This document shows, in pieces, positions 1-9,479 of a stretch of DNA of 64,000 bases (its first letter is position 1; every line of letters starts with the position of its first letter). The notes under the pieces were generated by a model. It worked only from the letters and a program-made list of their open reading frames with translations, ran no database searches and had not been told where the DNA came from. The position numbers were made by a program, and so were the translations under genes. The stretch covers positions 248,001-312,000 of the forward strand of contig NZ_RBEE01000042.1 in assembly GCF_003725795.1 (NCBI RefSeq). Reading direction: 5' to 3'. This DNA comes from Pedobacter jejuensis. GTDB taxonomy: Bacteria; Bacteroidota; Bacteroidia; Sphingobacteriales; Sphingobacteriaceae.

Positions 1-452
1 AATAACCACCAATGATTGGCAAAAGCAATATAAAAACCAATGTAAAACAATCCGCAGCCAATTCTCCACAACCAAGAATTACCAATTTTATCAACCAATG
101 GCCATTCAGGATAGTTACCTTGAAAAGCCGGCTCTGGCTGAACTTTAAACTGAAGATAATTCATATACATATTCTTCGTGGCAATCATCATCCCGAAAAC
201 ATCCTTAAAGAAATGAGGCGAATGCGGGTCTTTCTCCGTATCGCTATAAGCATGGTGCATGCGATGCAAAATGGCGTAAGCTCGAGGATTTAAAAAAGAA
301 GAACCCTGAGAAATCAACAATACCAGGTAAAAAAATCTTTCCCAAAAAAGTTCCATTTTAAACATCTTATGCGATGAGTAACGATGCAGAAAAAAGGTTT
401 GACTAAAAAGAGAAAGAAACCAATGTAAAAGAAAAAAAATGAAGATAATCAT
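1..452 (-). CDS. Fatty-acid (acyl-CoA/acyl-lipid) desaturase, N-terminal part, cut by window edge
   Basis: I translated this frame by hand. It starts at the only in-frame ATG after an upstream TAA and runs open to the window edge. The first 20 residues are very hydrophobic (a membrane helix). They are followed by HRYSSH, which fits the HX4H histidine box, and later HRMHH, which fits HXXHH; these boxes bind the di-iron centre of membrane fatty-acid desaturases. The sequence after it (YSDTEKDPHSPHFFKDVFG) matches the delta-9 acyl-CoA/acyl-lipid desaturase style. The expected job is inserting a cis double bond into membrane fatty acids at the inner membrane. The third histidine box lies outside the window, so the regiospecificity cannot be read. 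Confidence 0.8.
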   Translation of the reverse strand, partial: MIIFIFFLLHWFLSLFSQTFFLHRYSSHKMFKMELFWERFFYLVLLISQGSSFLNPRAYAILHRMHHAYSDTEKDPHSPHFFKDVFGMMIATKNMYMNYLQFKVQPEPAFQGNYPEWPLVDKIGNSWLWRIGCGLFYIGFYIAFANHWWL

Positions 453-656
453 GTAATATGTGTATGCTTAATAAACGAAATTTATTGCCTTTTAGTTTTC
501 AATAACATTCCGATAAAAATGTTCGCCATTTAAGCGAACGATATGCTAAATTTAAAAATGCTTTAATAATGCCTTCAACAAGCGTAAGATAACATTTGGC
601 TCAATCTCTATTTTATCACATTGAGCTTGTCTAAATGCATTACTACTGTAGTCATA

Positions 657-1154
657 TTACCTGCCGAAATCGTCTTGAACCCTTACAATATCGCTTTCAT
701 CTGATGGGTTTGAAGCATCGGTATGTTGCCAGATTTCTGCAACCACTCCCCAATCATCTAAACCAATTAAACGATGGCGTTCGCCTTGTTGTAATTTAAT
801 TTGGTCTTTTGGTGCATATTTTTTTACGTCACCTTCTTCATCAGTTGCACTGGTTTTAATACCAACTGTACCAGTTACCACTTGCCAAATTTCGGCTCTG
901 CGGTGATGATATTGCCAAGATAAACGTGTATTCGGCGCAACTATTAATATTTTCGGACTTAATTTACCGCCAATTTTAAGACTTTCAACATCCAGTCCAT
1001 CAAAATAGGTATCTGCAAACTGTTGTGCTTGTGCTTCATCAATTACAAAAAAACCACCCCAAGGGCGAGTTTCATCGCGGTTTACTACATTAAAACCTTC
1101 AATTTTTAATCGCTGTGCTACGTTATCGAATATTTCTGATTTGTCGTTTTCCAT
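657..1154 (-). CDS. Cupin-type mannose-6-phosphate isomerase-like protein
   Basis: A 165-residue protein with one cupin fold. RPWGGFFV near residue 31 and the metal-site block WQYHHRRAEIWQVVTG (about residues 80-95), then a late GERHRLIGL block, match the type II phosphomannose isomerase / ManC C-terminal family. The family interconverts fructose-6-phosphate and mannose-6-phosphate for sugar-nucleotide synthesis. Short stand-alone versions of this kind are common in Bacteroidota. Being one domain and without a sugar-nucleotide neighbour, the exact substrate is inference. A hairpin terminator for the next gene upstream lies between this gene and it, so it is probably transcribed alone. Confidence 0.75.
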   Translation of the reverse strand: MENDKSEIFDNVAQRLKIEGFNVVNRDETRPWGGFFVIDEAQAQQFADTYFDGLDVESLKIGGKLSPKILIVAPNTRLSWQYHHRRAEIWQVVTGTVGIKTSATDEEGDVKKYAPKDQIKLQQGERHRLIGLDDWGVVAEIWQHTDASNPSDESDIVRVQDDFGR

Positions 1155-1183
1155 AATTGCCGTAAAAATAATGGATATAAATT

Positions 1184-1207
1184 AAAAAAGCCCTTTCGGG
1201 CTTCTTT
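1184..1207 (-). terminator. Rho-independent terminator after the secreted 184-aa gene
   Basis: GCCC/GGGC stem with a TTTC loop. On the minus strand it ends in a T-run (A-run on the plus strand), directly downstream of the gene that ends at 1227. Confidence 0.7.
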
Positions 1208-1226
1208 AATTTGTAAAAATTTTAAT

Positions 1227-1781
1227 CTACTTGATATCTGTAATTACAATATCGGTTGCCTGCCCAACAGATTGAACAACAAAAGGAAATGCTGGGTTAT
1301 TTAAAACCCATAACTCCAATTTGCCATCTTCGCTAACAACATGCATCGTATCAATATCTTTACCACCAATTTTAACACCTGCTGCATCTGGTGTTTTCAC
1401 TTTGAATTTAACACCCCCGTAAGTAAATGCTTTTGTATCGCTCAATGTTTTAAACGCTGCCTGAGAGATCACACCGAACGTTTCATTGTCTCCCAATTTT
1501 GTAACCCCTAAAGCTGGTTGTGTTACAGGTAAAAATTGTATTCCGCTTTCTATCGCTTTTGCACTCATTTCAAAAGCCCCGTCGCCATAACCTTCAACAG
1601 ACCAACCGATGCTAACCGGAGCCGTGATGCTTTTAACGGTTAATACCAACGGAAATTCTTGCCCCTGAACAAATGCATTTGCAGACATAACCGTGCCTAC
1701 CTTAATTTCTGGGATGCTTTTTTGAGCTTTTGCATGTACAGCGAGCGCTAAGCAAAAACAAATAGTAATGATTTTTTTCAT
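1227..1781 (-). CDS. Secreted protein of unknown function
   Basis: 184 residues with a clear Sec signal peptide (MKKIITICFCLALAVHAKA, likely cleaved before QKS). No lipobox cysteine follows, so a periplasmic or exported soluble protein is expected. The mature part is beta-rich with alternating hydrophobic residues and no motif I recognise. It has its own terminator downstream and starts about 110 bases from the next minus-strand gene's terminator, so it looks monocistronic. No function is claimed. Confidence 0.7.
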   Translation of the reverse strand: MKKIITICFCLALAVHAKAQKSIPEIKVGTVMSANAFVQGQEFPLVLTVKSITAPVSIGWSVEGYGDGAFEMSAKAIESGIQFLPVTQPALGVTKLGDNETFGVISQAAFKTLSDTKAFTYGGVKFKVKTPDAAGVKIGGKDIDTMHVVSEDGKLELWVLNNPAFPFVVQSVGQATDIVITDIK

Positions 1782-1840
1782 GATGAATAGTTTTTATTGA
1801 AGATAAAGGTTTTTAAGGATATTGAAAAAAGTATTACACA

Positions 1841-1871
1841 AAAAAAGCCTTCAATATTTAAAGTGAAGGCT
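1841..1871 (-). terminator. Rho-independent terminator after the 77-aa gene
   Basis: Stem AGCCTTCA / TGAAGGCT with a loop of about 10 bases. On the minus strand it is followed by a run of seven T, immediately after the small gene ending at 1893. Confidence 0.7.
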
Positions 1872-1892
1872 CGGTATTATTTATAATTTTAT

Positions 1893-2126
1893 CTAGTTTT
1901 CTAGTATGTTTTCTAAAACAGTTTCAATGAATATCGATTTGCCATTGTTCCAGGTTTGAGCGCAAGACATAAACTCTATAATATCGTTTATTTTATAATC
2001 AGGAATATTGCCCAGGTCTTTAAATTCAGCAACCAGAATATAAGAGTTCATATCACCAAAACCCCTTAATTGCTTAACCCTTTGTAAAAAAAAGCTTAAA
2101 TCAGATTTTCTGTTTGCATTTTCCAT
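1893..2126 (-). CDS. Small hypothetical protein (77 aa)
   Basis: I do not recognise this protein. It is soluble, of mixed charge, with no signal peptide or membrane segment. The evidence that it is real is an ATG start, a reasonable amino-acid composition and a well-placed terminator just past its stop. Upstream lies the large palindromic repeat block. Confidence 0.5.
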   Translation of the reverse strand: MENANRKSDLSFFLQRVKQLRGFGDMNSYILVAEFKDLGNIPDYKINDIIEFMSCAQTWNNGKSIFIETVLENILEN

Positions 2127-2324
2127 GGAACAAATCTAACCTTTTTACTAATTAATAATACAGTAAAATTACCCTTTTTGTAAATTACATGTTGACTTTA
2201 GTCAATTTCTTAGAAAGCATTGTATTTGGGCAGAAAATCTCAGACTCCAAAATTGTCAAGTAGAAACTTGAGTTCGATTATTAGTTTTCCCTCACATTTT
2301 AAATAAGCTTCTCTTTTTAATTTA

Positions 2325-4290
2325 CGTCACCCTGAATTCATTTCAGGGTCTATTTTGCAGGAAAGATGCTGAAATAAATTCAGCATAAAGTGTCGTACAA
2401 TCAATACGGCGATAAAACAGCAAACTTATTAAAGACGCTTTTCTTAGTTAACGTCACCCTGAATTTATTTCAGGGTCTTATTTGCAGGAAAGATGCTGAA
2501 CTAAATTCAGCATGACGTGTCGTAAAAGCAATACTGCGATGAAACAGCAAAAGATTAATAAGCTCCATTTTTAGTTAACGTCACCCTGAATTTATTTCAG
2601 GGTCTTATTTGCAGAAAAGATGCTGAAATAAATTCAGCATGACGTGTCGTGCAAGCAATACGGCGATGACACAGCAAAATTTAAGTTTAAGAATCGAATT
2701 CAGGCTACAAAAATTTCCTGGCCATTTTCAAAATTACAATCACACTTCTTCTGTGATTTCTGTGTTTCTGTTGCAATTTTATTTTTCCTTGAAAACGTTA
2801 GTTCAGTAATTCTTTTGATGTTTCAGCCCTGCTTTCCATTACAAGCCCAATGAAGAATTGGGGCTTTCCATTTCAATCACGTTTATTTAACAAAGGTAAG
2901 TTGCTTTTCGGGCATTTGCCGTCAGCTACATTGAAACATAGCGGAACTACAATCTTCAATACGGCAAAGTACAAAGATTTCTCGACTACACTCGAAATGA
3001 CGCCGTATATTCCCGTCATCTCGATTGGAGCGCAGTGGAACAGAGAGATCTTTGACCAGTAGTTTTGCTAATTGTAAACTCAAATTCGATTATTAATTTT
3101 CATTCACATTATAAATAAGCCGCTTTTTTTAGCTTACGTCACCCTGAATTTATTTCAGGGTCTTATTTGCAGAAAAGATGCTGAAATAAATTCAGCATGA
3201 CGTGTCGTGAAAGCAATATGTCGATGAAATAGAAAAATATCAAGTTTGAATCGAATTCAGGCCACAAAAATTTCCTGGCCATTTTCAAAATTACAATCAC
3301 ACTTCTTCTGTGATTTCTGTGTATCTGTGGCAATTTTATTTTTCCCTGAAAACGTTAGTTCAGTAATCCTTTTGATGTTTCAGTCCTGCTCTCCATTGCA
3401 AGCCCAATGAAGAATTGGGGCTTTACATTTCAATCACGTTTATTTAACAAAGGTAAGTTGCTTTTCGGGCATTTGCCGTCAGCTACATTAGAACGTAGCG
3501 GAACTACAATCTTTACTTACGGCTAATTACAAAGATTTCTCAACTACACTCGAAATGACGCCGTATATTCCCGTCATCTCGATTGGAGCGCAGCGGAACA
3601 GAAAGATCTTTGACCAGTAGTTCCACTAATTGTAAACTCGAATTCGACTATCAATTTTCCTTAACATTATTAATAAGCTCCATTTTTAGTTAACGTCACC
3701 CTGAATTTATTTCAGGGTCTTATTTGCAGGAAAGATGCTGAAATAAATTCAGCATGACTTGTTGTACAAGCAATACGGCGATAAAACAGCAAAATATTAA
3801 TAAGCTCCATTTTTAGCTTACGTCACCCTGAATTTATTTCAGGGTCTTATTTTGCAGGAAAAATGCTGAAATAAATTCAGCATGACGTGTTGTACAAGCA
3901 ATACGGGAATGAAACAGCAAAATATTAATAAGCTCCATTTTTAGCTTACGTCACCCTGAATTCATTTCAGGGTCTTATTTGCAGGAAAAATGCTGAAATA
4001 AATTCAACAAGACGTGTCGTGAAAGCAATATGTCGTTGAAATAGAAAAATATTAATAAGCTTCTTTATTTTAGTTTACCCCACCCTGAATTTATTTCAAG
4101 GTCTTATTTGCAGGAAAAATGCTGAAATAAATTCAACAAGACGTGTCGTGAAAGCAATATGTCGTTGAAATAGAAAACTCATTACTAAGCTTCTTTTTTT
4201 AGTTTACGTCACCCTGAATTTATTTCAGGGTCTTATTTTGCAGGAAAGATGCTGAAATAAATTCAGCATGACGTGTCGTACAAGCAATAC
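2325..4290. repeat. Block of nine palindromic BIME-like units
   Basis: Nine copies of a unit of about 66 bases start near 2325, 2452, 2579, 3137, 3694, 3821, 3949, 4078 and 4207. Each has arm 1 CACCCTGAA...TTCAGGGTC and arm 2 GATGCTGAA...TTCAGCATGACG. Each arm is itself palindromic, and the two arms are near reverse complements of each other. Most units are about 127-129 bases apart, separated by a conserved AT-rich linker that includes AATACGGCG and AAACAGCAAA; two intervals are 557-558 bases. Between 2150 and 4342 I see no credible gene. One isolated arm of the same family lies at 62359. Confidence 0.9.
2684..3672. repeat. Tandem pair of ~557-base segments nested in the repeat block
   Basis: The stretch starting near 2691 (GAATCGAATTCAGG...TTTCCTGGCC) recurs near 3249 with only scattered changes, through to the motif GTCATCTCGATTGGAGCGCAG at about 3017 and 3572. 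Each copy carries the linker sequence, another palindrome family (TCTCGACTACACTCGAAATG ... GAGATCTTTGACCAG) and one BIME unit. Short open frames here are accidental. Confidence 0.85.
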
Positions 4291-4342
4291 GGCGACAGGC
4301 AAGCCCATTTTACCAAGATTTATTTACCATATACTGTTCAAA

Positions 4343-7300
4343 TTACGATAGATATTTCTCCGTGAGTATTTCTTTAAGGATTACTACTTCATTAACAAAA
4401 TCATTGGTAAGGTTGGCAAGTCTTGGTACATCTAGCTGCGTTATGGCTTCTAGTCTGGAAGAGTATTTTTGTAACAACATTAAACCCGCAGAGGATGAAG
4501 TACCATAAATTTTATGCCCAAGGAGTTTTATATTTTCCATATCGCCTATCCGGGTTAACTCTTCTAGCTGTTCTGAAGCTTTTTCCAATTGTATAATGGT
4601 TAACGAAGCAATTTTCGCCAGCTTATCTTTGTTTTCGCCATAATACATGCCTAACCTTGATGAATCAAAATGCTCGTCACTTTTAGCTTCCAAATCAACA
4701 ATTATAGGTTTATCATCTGCGGGCTTTCCAATCCATTTATTTATCACCCCTTCTAAAGCACCTTTAAAAATTGGTTTTGTAATGAAATCATCCATACCAG
4801 CATCTAAACACTTTTCACGCTCACCAGAAACATTGCCTGCAGTTACAGCAATAATCGGCGTATGTTTCCCTTTTTCTAACTCACGGATGGCTTTGGTAGC
4901 TTGCAAGCCATTCATCACCGGCATTTGCACGTCCATTAAAATAAGATTTGGCGCATGTTTTATAAAGCATTCTAAACCATCTTTACCGTTATTTGCTTCG
5001 ATAATTTCTATTCCACCAAACATATTTGAAATTAAGCTTCTGGTCAAAAACCGGTTCACCTCATTATCTTCAACAATTAATATTTTCATTTTTCCGGTAT
5101 CGGTTCTAATTACCGTCTTCGGTTTTGTTATACTTAGTGCAGCACTTGTTTCAACATCTTGTTTTACATGCAATTTCGATAAAGCATCATATAAATCGGG
5201 TATTTTAATTGGCTTTACAAGCCTTCGGTTAACCTGTAAATTTTTGCTCGATGTTATCAATGTATTATCATCGGCCGAACTGTGTAATAAAAGAATTGGT
5301 AAGCTGTCATGTGATTCAAAAAAACTCTTTCTGATTTTATCTATCGTTTCCAAACCATCCATAAAGGGCATATGATAGTCCATTAAAACAGCATCATACA
5401 ACCTTCCTTCGGCTAAATGTTGCAGCGCTTCAAAACCACTTTTTGCAGCGTCGGTTTTAATACCCTTTAAATTGAGCATATCAATAAGGAAGTTTCTGTT
5501 GTTATCATTATCATCCACAATCAGGACATTTTTAACCGAATCTATATCTTTCCACTCAATCGCATCGCCTTTTTCGCATTCAAGCCAGATATCGAAATAA
5601 AATGTACTTCCTTTTCCTGCTTCGCTTAAAAGTTCTAACCTGCTCCCCATCATCCTTAACAATTTATTAGAGATGGTAAGCCCTAGTCCGGTACCTCCAT
5701 ATTTTTTGGTGGTTGAAGAATCTTCCTGTGCAAATGCCTCAAATATTTTCTCCTGTTTATCGGCTTGTATGCCAATACCGGTATCGCGAATACTGAAACG
5801 GAACATGCATTTTTTAGTATCTTCTGCTAAAATTTCTACCTTCAATTCTATTTCACCACGTTCGGTAAACTTGGCTGCATTACCAAGCAAATTGGTTATT
5901 ACCTGTTTTAAACGCACATCATCGGCCCAAACAAATCGCGGTAGTTGCGGACTTAAATTCAGCAACATTTCCAGGTTTTTAGACTGAATTTGATAGGTAG
6001 TAATATCCGTTGCCTGGCAAGTCATTTCATATAAATCGCACTTCTCAATATCCAGTTCAAATTTCCCGGCTTCAATTTTAGAAAAGTCTAAAATGTCGTT
6101 AATAATGTTAAGCAAAGCACCTGCAGATTGGCTTACGATTTTAAGGTATTGTTCTTGAATTTCATCCAGTTTCGTTTTCAAAACCAAATCGGTAAAGCCA
6201 ATTACACCATTTAATGGTGTTCTGATTTCGTGGCTCATGTTGGCCAGAAATTCTGATTTTGCCAGGTTAGCCTCGTCGGCATGAATCCTGGCAGTTTTAA
6301 GCTCCTCACGTTGGGCAATCATACCAGAAATATCTTGCGTAAAAATCATCATACCACCAATTTCTGCTTCAGAACGATACCAAGGGCGCATTTCCATGGT
6401 TATAAAATGTTGCTCATCGGTTTGCGAATCAATAAATATGTCTTCCTCCCGCCTTTCTATTTTTCCTTTTAAAATTTCTTTGTGCCTTGCTTTTCTTTCC
6501 TCATCCAAATTTGGAAACATTTGGTAATGTGAGGCACCGATTAAATCTTTGGTTTTAAATTTATAATCATCAATCCATTTCTGGCTAACTGCCAAATATT
6601 TCATATCGTTATCAAGCATAGCAACCGCAGCCGGTGTATGTTCTATAAAAGCCAATAGGCGAGCTCTTTCCGTAGATAGGGCCTCTTCCATTTTCTTTTG
6701 ATTGGTGATATCAGTTGCCACACCCAGAAAACCGATTACTTCGCCCTGCGGGTCTGTAATTAACGAAACAATCAGCGAAACATCCAACTTATTGCCGGCT
6801 TTGGATACGAAACTCAATTCGTGCTTGGCAGAAGAATTTTTCTTGGATATCTCCAGGAAATACTCAAAACCAATCAGGTCATTTTCGAAAACCTTAACTG
6901 CTGGCTCCTGACTTTCAACTTCATGCCTGATGTAAAGTATTTCAGGGTTTTGCTTTCCGATTAACTCAGCGGCAGTATATCCAAGCAGGTTTTCTGCTCC
7001 CTTATTAAAAACGGTTATTATTCCATTGATATCTGTGGCTATAATGCACAAGTCAGAAGCAGCATTTAATACATCATCCAAAAGTTTTTTAGATTCTGCC
7101 AAAGCAATTTCCGATTTTTTATACTCATCTATATCCTGAAAAGTACCGAAAAGACGAGTGCAAACGCCATCTTTAAACACTGCATTTCCAATAGCCCTAA
7201 CCCAAATATCTCTGCCTTTTACAGTTGTAATCTCCAACTCCAAATCATAAGGTTCACCAGTTGTTACATTACTCTGGAAAGCCTTTTCTATCCTCTCTCT

Positions 7301-8320
7301 ACTTCCAGGCTTATAAAAGCTAATGGCGACCGAAATTTCTGGCACAAAAGATTCCTCCACTTCATGAATTTCTCTTGTTATTGATGTCCACTCTATTTTA
7401 TTGGTAGCCATATCCATTTCCCATCCACCTACTTTTGCCACCTTATTGGTTCGCTCTAAAATGCCTTTAGTGTGTAATAAATCTCTTTCCAGCGCATGCT
7501 GCTCGGTAATATCAACAGCGTTACCAATAACATAAAAGCCGCCAGCATCATCTTCTTGCATTACATTCGAAAACATCCACATACGCTCGCTACCATTTTT
7601 AGCAATAGTAACCATCTGGCCTTTTGCAAATCCCTGTTGCTTAATTAATTGCAGATATTGGTCGAGGTACACATGCCTTTTTTCAGGAACAATATCATAA
7701 AGTGAAAACCCATCGAGCTCGGTTTTGGTATAACCTAATATTTTAGCGCCAGATTCGTTTACGGAAATGAATTTTCCAGCTAAGTCGTGTGTGCACATCA
7801 AGCCTTGCGAGTTTTCGAAGAAAATTTTAAACTTTTTTTCGCTTTGCAATAGCTTTTGCTGTTTATCAAGCTCTTCGGTAATATCTCTACCAATGGCCGA
7901 TACTTTTCCTGTGGTAGGCACTACTGTTGCAACCCACTCTATGGTTTTAAATTCGTTTCTGGCATCTAACAATCGATGTGTAAAACCTATTCTGCTTATA
8001 TCTTTTAATAAACTGCCAAGCTTGGTTTTAGTGTACCATTTGTCTTTTTCATGCACAAAATCATACAGCAGTTTGCCTAAAATTTCTTCATTTTTCCAAC
8101 CAAGGATGCGTTCACAACTTGGATTCACATTTTCTAAATTTCCATCTACGCTGCAGATGCAAATCAAATCTTCAGAAAGCTCAAATATTTCTGAGAAATT
8201 TTGCAAGTCTATGCAAGCTCTTTCCTCTAGCAACTTACCAATCTGCAAACACAAATTACCTATAGCATCTATTTGTGTGGCTGGTAATATTTTTTCGGCA
8301 CTATCCAATAGGCATAGCAA
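4343..8320 (-). CDS. Hybrid sensor histidine kinase: five PAS, HisKA, HATPase, two REC, Hpt
   Basis: A 1325-residue phosphorelay protein. There are five PAS/PAC units from about residue 40 to 670. The HisKA H-box is SHEIRTPLNGVIGF with the phospho-accepting His at about 697, and the HATPase carries an N-box near 812 and GGTGLGL near 877. Receiver 1 has Asp ~981 (LMDYHMPFMDG) and receiver 2 has Asp ~1130 (LMDVQMPVMNG). A C-terminal Hpt has His ~1269 (GHKIYGTSSSAG). No membrane segment is visible, so a cytoplasmic sensor is expected. The Met at 8320 is an internal one: the same frame continues upstream with GAF-like sequence to an amber codon at 8462-8464 and an ATG at 8632. The true start is therefore uncertain. 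Confidence 0.85.
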   Translation of the reverse strand: MLCLLDSAEKILPATQIDAIGNLCLQIGKLLEERACIDLQNFSEIFELSEDLICICSVDGNLENVNPSCERILGWKNEEILGKLLYDFVHEKDKWYTKTKLGSLLKDISRIGFTHRLLDARNEFKTIEWVATVVPTTGKVSAIGRDITEELDKQQKLLQSEKKFKIFFENSQGLMCTHDLAGKFISVNESGAKILGYTKTELDGFSLYDIVPEKRHVYLDQYLQLIKQQGFAKGQMVTIAKNGSERMWMFSNVMQEDDAGGFYVIGNAVDITEQHALERDLLHTKGILERTNKVAKVGGWEMDMATNKIEWTSITREIHEVEESFVPEISVAISFYKPGSRERIEKAFQSNVTTGEPYDLELEITTVKGRDIWVRAIGNAVFKDGVCTRLFGTFQDIDEYKKSEIALAESKKLLDDVLNAASDLCIIATDINGIITVFNKGAENLLGYTAAELIGKQNPEILYIRHEVESQEPAVKVFENDLIGFEYFLEISKKNSSAKHELSFVSKAGNKLDVSLIVSLITDPQGEVIGFLGVATDITNQKKMEEALSTERARLLAFIEHTPAAVAMLDNDMKYLAVSQKWIDDYKFKTKDLIGASHYQMFPNLDEERKARHKEILKGKIERREEDIFIDSQTDEQHFITMEMRPWYRSEAEIGGMMIFTQDISGMIAQREELKTARIHADEANLAKSEFLANMSHEIRTPLNGVIGFTDLVLKTKLDEIQEQYLKIVSQSAGALLNIINDILDFSKIEAGKFELDIEKCDLYEMTCQATDITTYQIQSKNLEMLLNLSPQLPRFVWADDVRLKQVITNLLGNAAKFTERGEIELKVEILAEDTKKCMFRFSIRDTGIGIQADKQEKIFEAFAQEDSSTTKKYGGTGLGLTISNKLLRMMGSRLELLSEAGKGSTFYFDIWLECEKGDAIEWKDIDSVKNVLIVDDNDNNRNFLIDMLNLKGIKTDAAKSGFEALQHLAEGRLYDAVLMDYHMPFMDGLETIDKIRKSFFESHDSLPILLLHSSADDNTLITSSKNLQVNRRLVKPIKIPDLYDALSKLHVKQDVETSAALSITKPKTVIRTDTGKMKILIVEDNEVNRFLTRSLISNMFGGIEIIEANNGKDGLECFIKHAPNLILMDVQMPVMNGLQATKAIRELEKGKHTPIIAVTAGNVSGEREKCLDAGMDDFITKPIFKGALEGVINKWIGKPADDKPIIVDLEAKSDEHFDSSRLGMYYGENKDKLAKIASLTIIQLEKASEQLEELTRIGDMENIKLLGHKIYGTSSSAGLMLLQKYSSRLEAITQLDVPRLANLTNDFVNEVVILKEILTEKYLS

Positions 8321-8632
8321 ACCTAATGTGCCACCAATAGTATCTGGTACTGAAAATGCAAAACAAGTTTTATATGGCTTTAGGTTTTTAAATTCAGTTG
8401 GATTTAACTTACAAAATGGAGCGCTGCCTGGAGTGGTTGTTTTGCTAAAATTTGATACGATCTAGTTAAACTCTGTTTCTGTAAAAAAATCAGTTTTTCC
8501 ATTATTAATATCTCCATAAACATTACTACCGCTTGTGGTTACAAAAAAATATTCCAATTCAGAGATTGATTTCGCAACTGCGGCAAGATCGGTAAAATGA
8601 CTAATCGGATCAGCGTCTTTATTATTTAACAT
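8321..8632 (-). pseudogene. Stranded N-terminal segment of the hybrid kinase, interrupted by TAG
   Basis: Reading the kinase frame upstream from 8320 gives ...FAFSVPDTIGGTLGLLCLLD, which is GAF-like. It extends back through a TAG at 8462-8464 to an ATG at 8630-8632 (MLNNKDADPISHFTDLAAVA...). With the TAG read through, the protein would be 1429 residues with an N-terminal GAF-like domain. Either the gene has lost its N-terminus, or the TAG is a sequencing error, or translation restarts downstream. Confidence 0.7.
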
Positions 8633-8833
8633 GGGATGGTTTCTATTTATTTGGTTAGTCGAAAAAAGGAATAAGCTTGAGGATGGTTTACTGTTTATCT
8701 TAGTTCAGTAATGTATAAAAAACTTTAAGCAAAATGATAACATTTCTTTATTCAGAATGATTCAATTTATTGGTGATAGAAAACTTAACATTCAATGGTA
8801 ATTAACCCATCACTAAGTTCTTATATTTAGCAA

Positions 8834-9433
8834 ATGTACTGGTACGAAGAAGAAGTAAAATCACTAGAAAAACTCCATAAAACCTCGAAAGAAAATCCTG
8901 GTGTTATATTTTATGGAAGTTCTTCTATACGGTTATGGGATAGCCTCGAAAATGATTTAGGCAACATTAAGGTAACAAATTTGGGCTTTGGAGGTTCTAC
9001 ACTAGCAGCCTGCGTATGGTTTTTTGATAGGATTATGTTCCTGTATCAACCTAAAGCATTAATAGTTTATGCTGGCGATAACGATTTAGGTGACGGAAGA
9101 ACCGCCGAAGAAGTATTTATTTTTTTTCAGCAGTTAATGGTTAAGGCCAACCAAAGGTTTGGAATGCTGCCTTGTTATTTCATTTCCCTAAAACCAAGCG
9201 TTTCGAGATGGCACATGGCCGATCAATTTAAATATGCTAACAATCTTATAGAAAGTGAAATTATTAAGCTAAACAACAATTGGCACTTTATTGATGTTTT
9301 TAAAAGGATGCTGGATAAAGCTGGTAAGCCGAACCCAATATATTACGATGATGATGGTCTGCATTTAAGTAAAGAAGGATATAAATTGTGGACTGAAATT
9401 GTACTCGAAAAATTAGGCAATAATTACCTTTAG
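8834..9433 (+). CDS. SGNH/GDSL-family hydrolase
   Basis: 199 residues. Block I FYGSSSIRLW near residue 27 supplies the nucleophile Ser. Block III GDNDL near residue 82 and the final DDGLHLSKEGY block, which supplies the catalytic Asp/His, complete the SGNH hydrolase signature. There is no signal peptide, so an intracellular esterase or acetylhydrolase is likely; the substrate is unknown. A second esterase follows 46 bases downstream on the same strand, which suggests an operon of two hydrolases. Confidence 0.85.
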   Translation: MYWYEEEVKSLEKLHKTSKENPGVIFYGSSSIRLWDSLENDLGNIKVTNLGFGGSTLAACVWFFDRIMFLYQPKALIVYAGDNDLGDGRTAEEVFIFFQQLMVKANQRFGMLPCYFISLKPSVSRWHMADQFKYANNLIESEIIKLNNNWHFIDVFKRMLDKAGKPNPIYYDDDGLHLSKEGYKLWTEIVLEKLGNNYL

Positions 9434-9479
9434 TTAATATCTCGATAACATAAGGCCGCTATTTTAACAAACAAAAGCT

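Noticed and set aside
12..293. 93-codon plus-strand frame at the left edge
   Set aside because: It is antisense to the desaturase, whose histidine boxes read clearly on the minus strand.
2644..3062. Two short plus-strand frames in the repeat block
   Set aside because: They run across repeat units, start in a palindromic arm and have no protein-like features.
2325..4290. Regular 127-base spacing taken as a possible CRISPR array
   Set aside because: The units are long double palindromes, the linkers are the same sequence and not unique spacers, and no cas gene is near.
4647..5375. 242-codon plus-strand frame inside the hybrid kinase gene
   Set aside because: A shadow of the kinase gene: the minus strand has intact receiver motifs here.
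7767..8465. 232-codon plus-strand frame over the kinase N-terminus
   Set aside because: Antisense to PAS/GAF coding; Ser/Phe/Leu-rich composition typical of a shadow frame.
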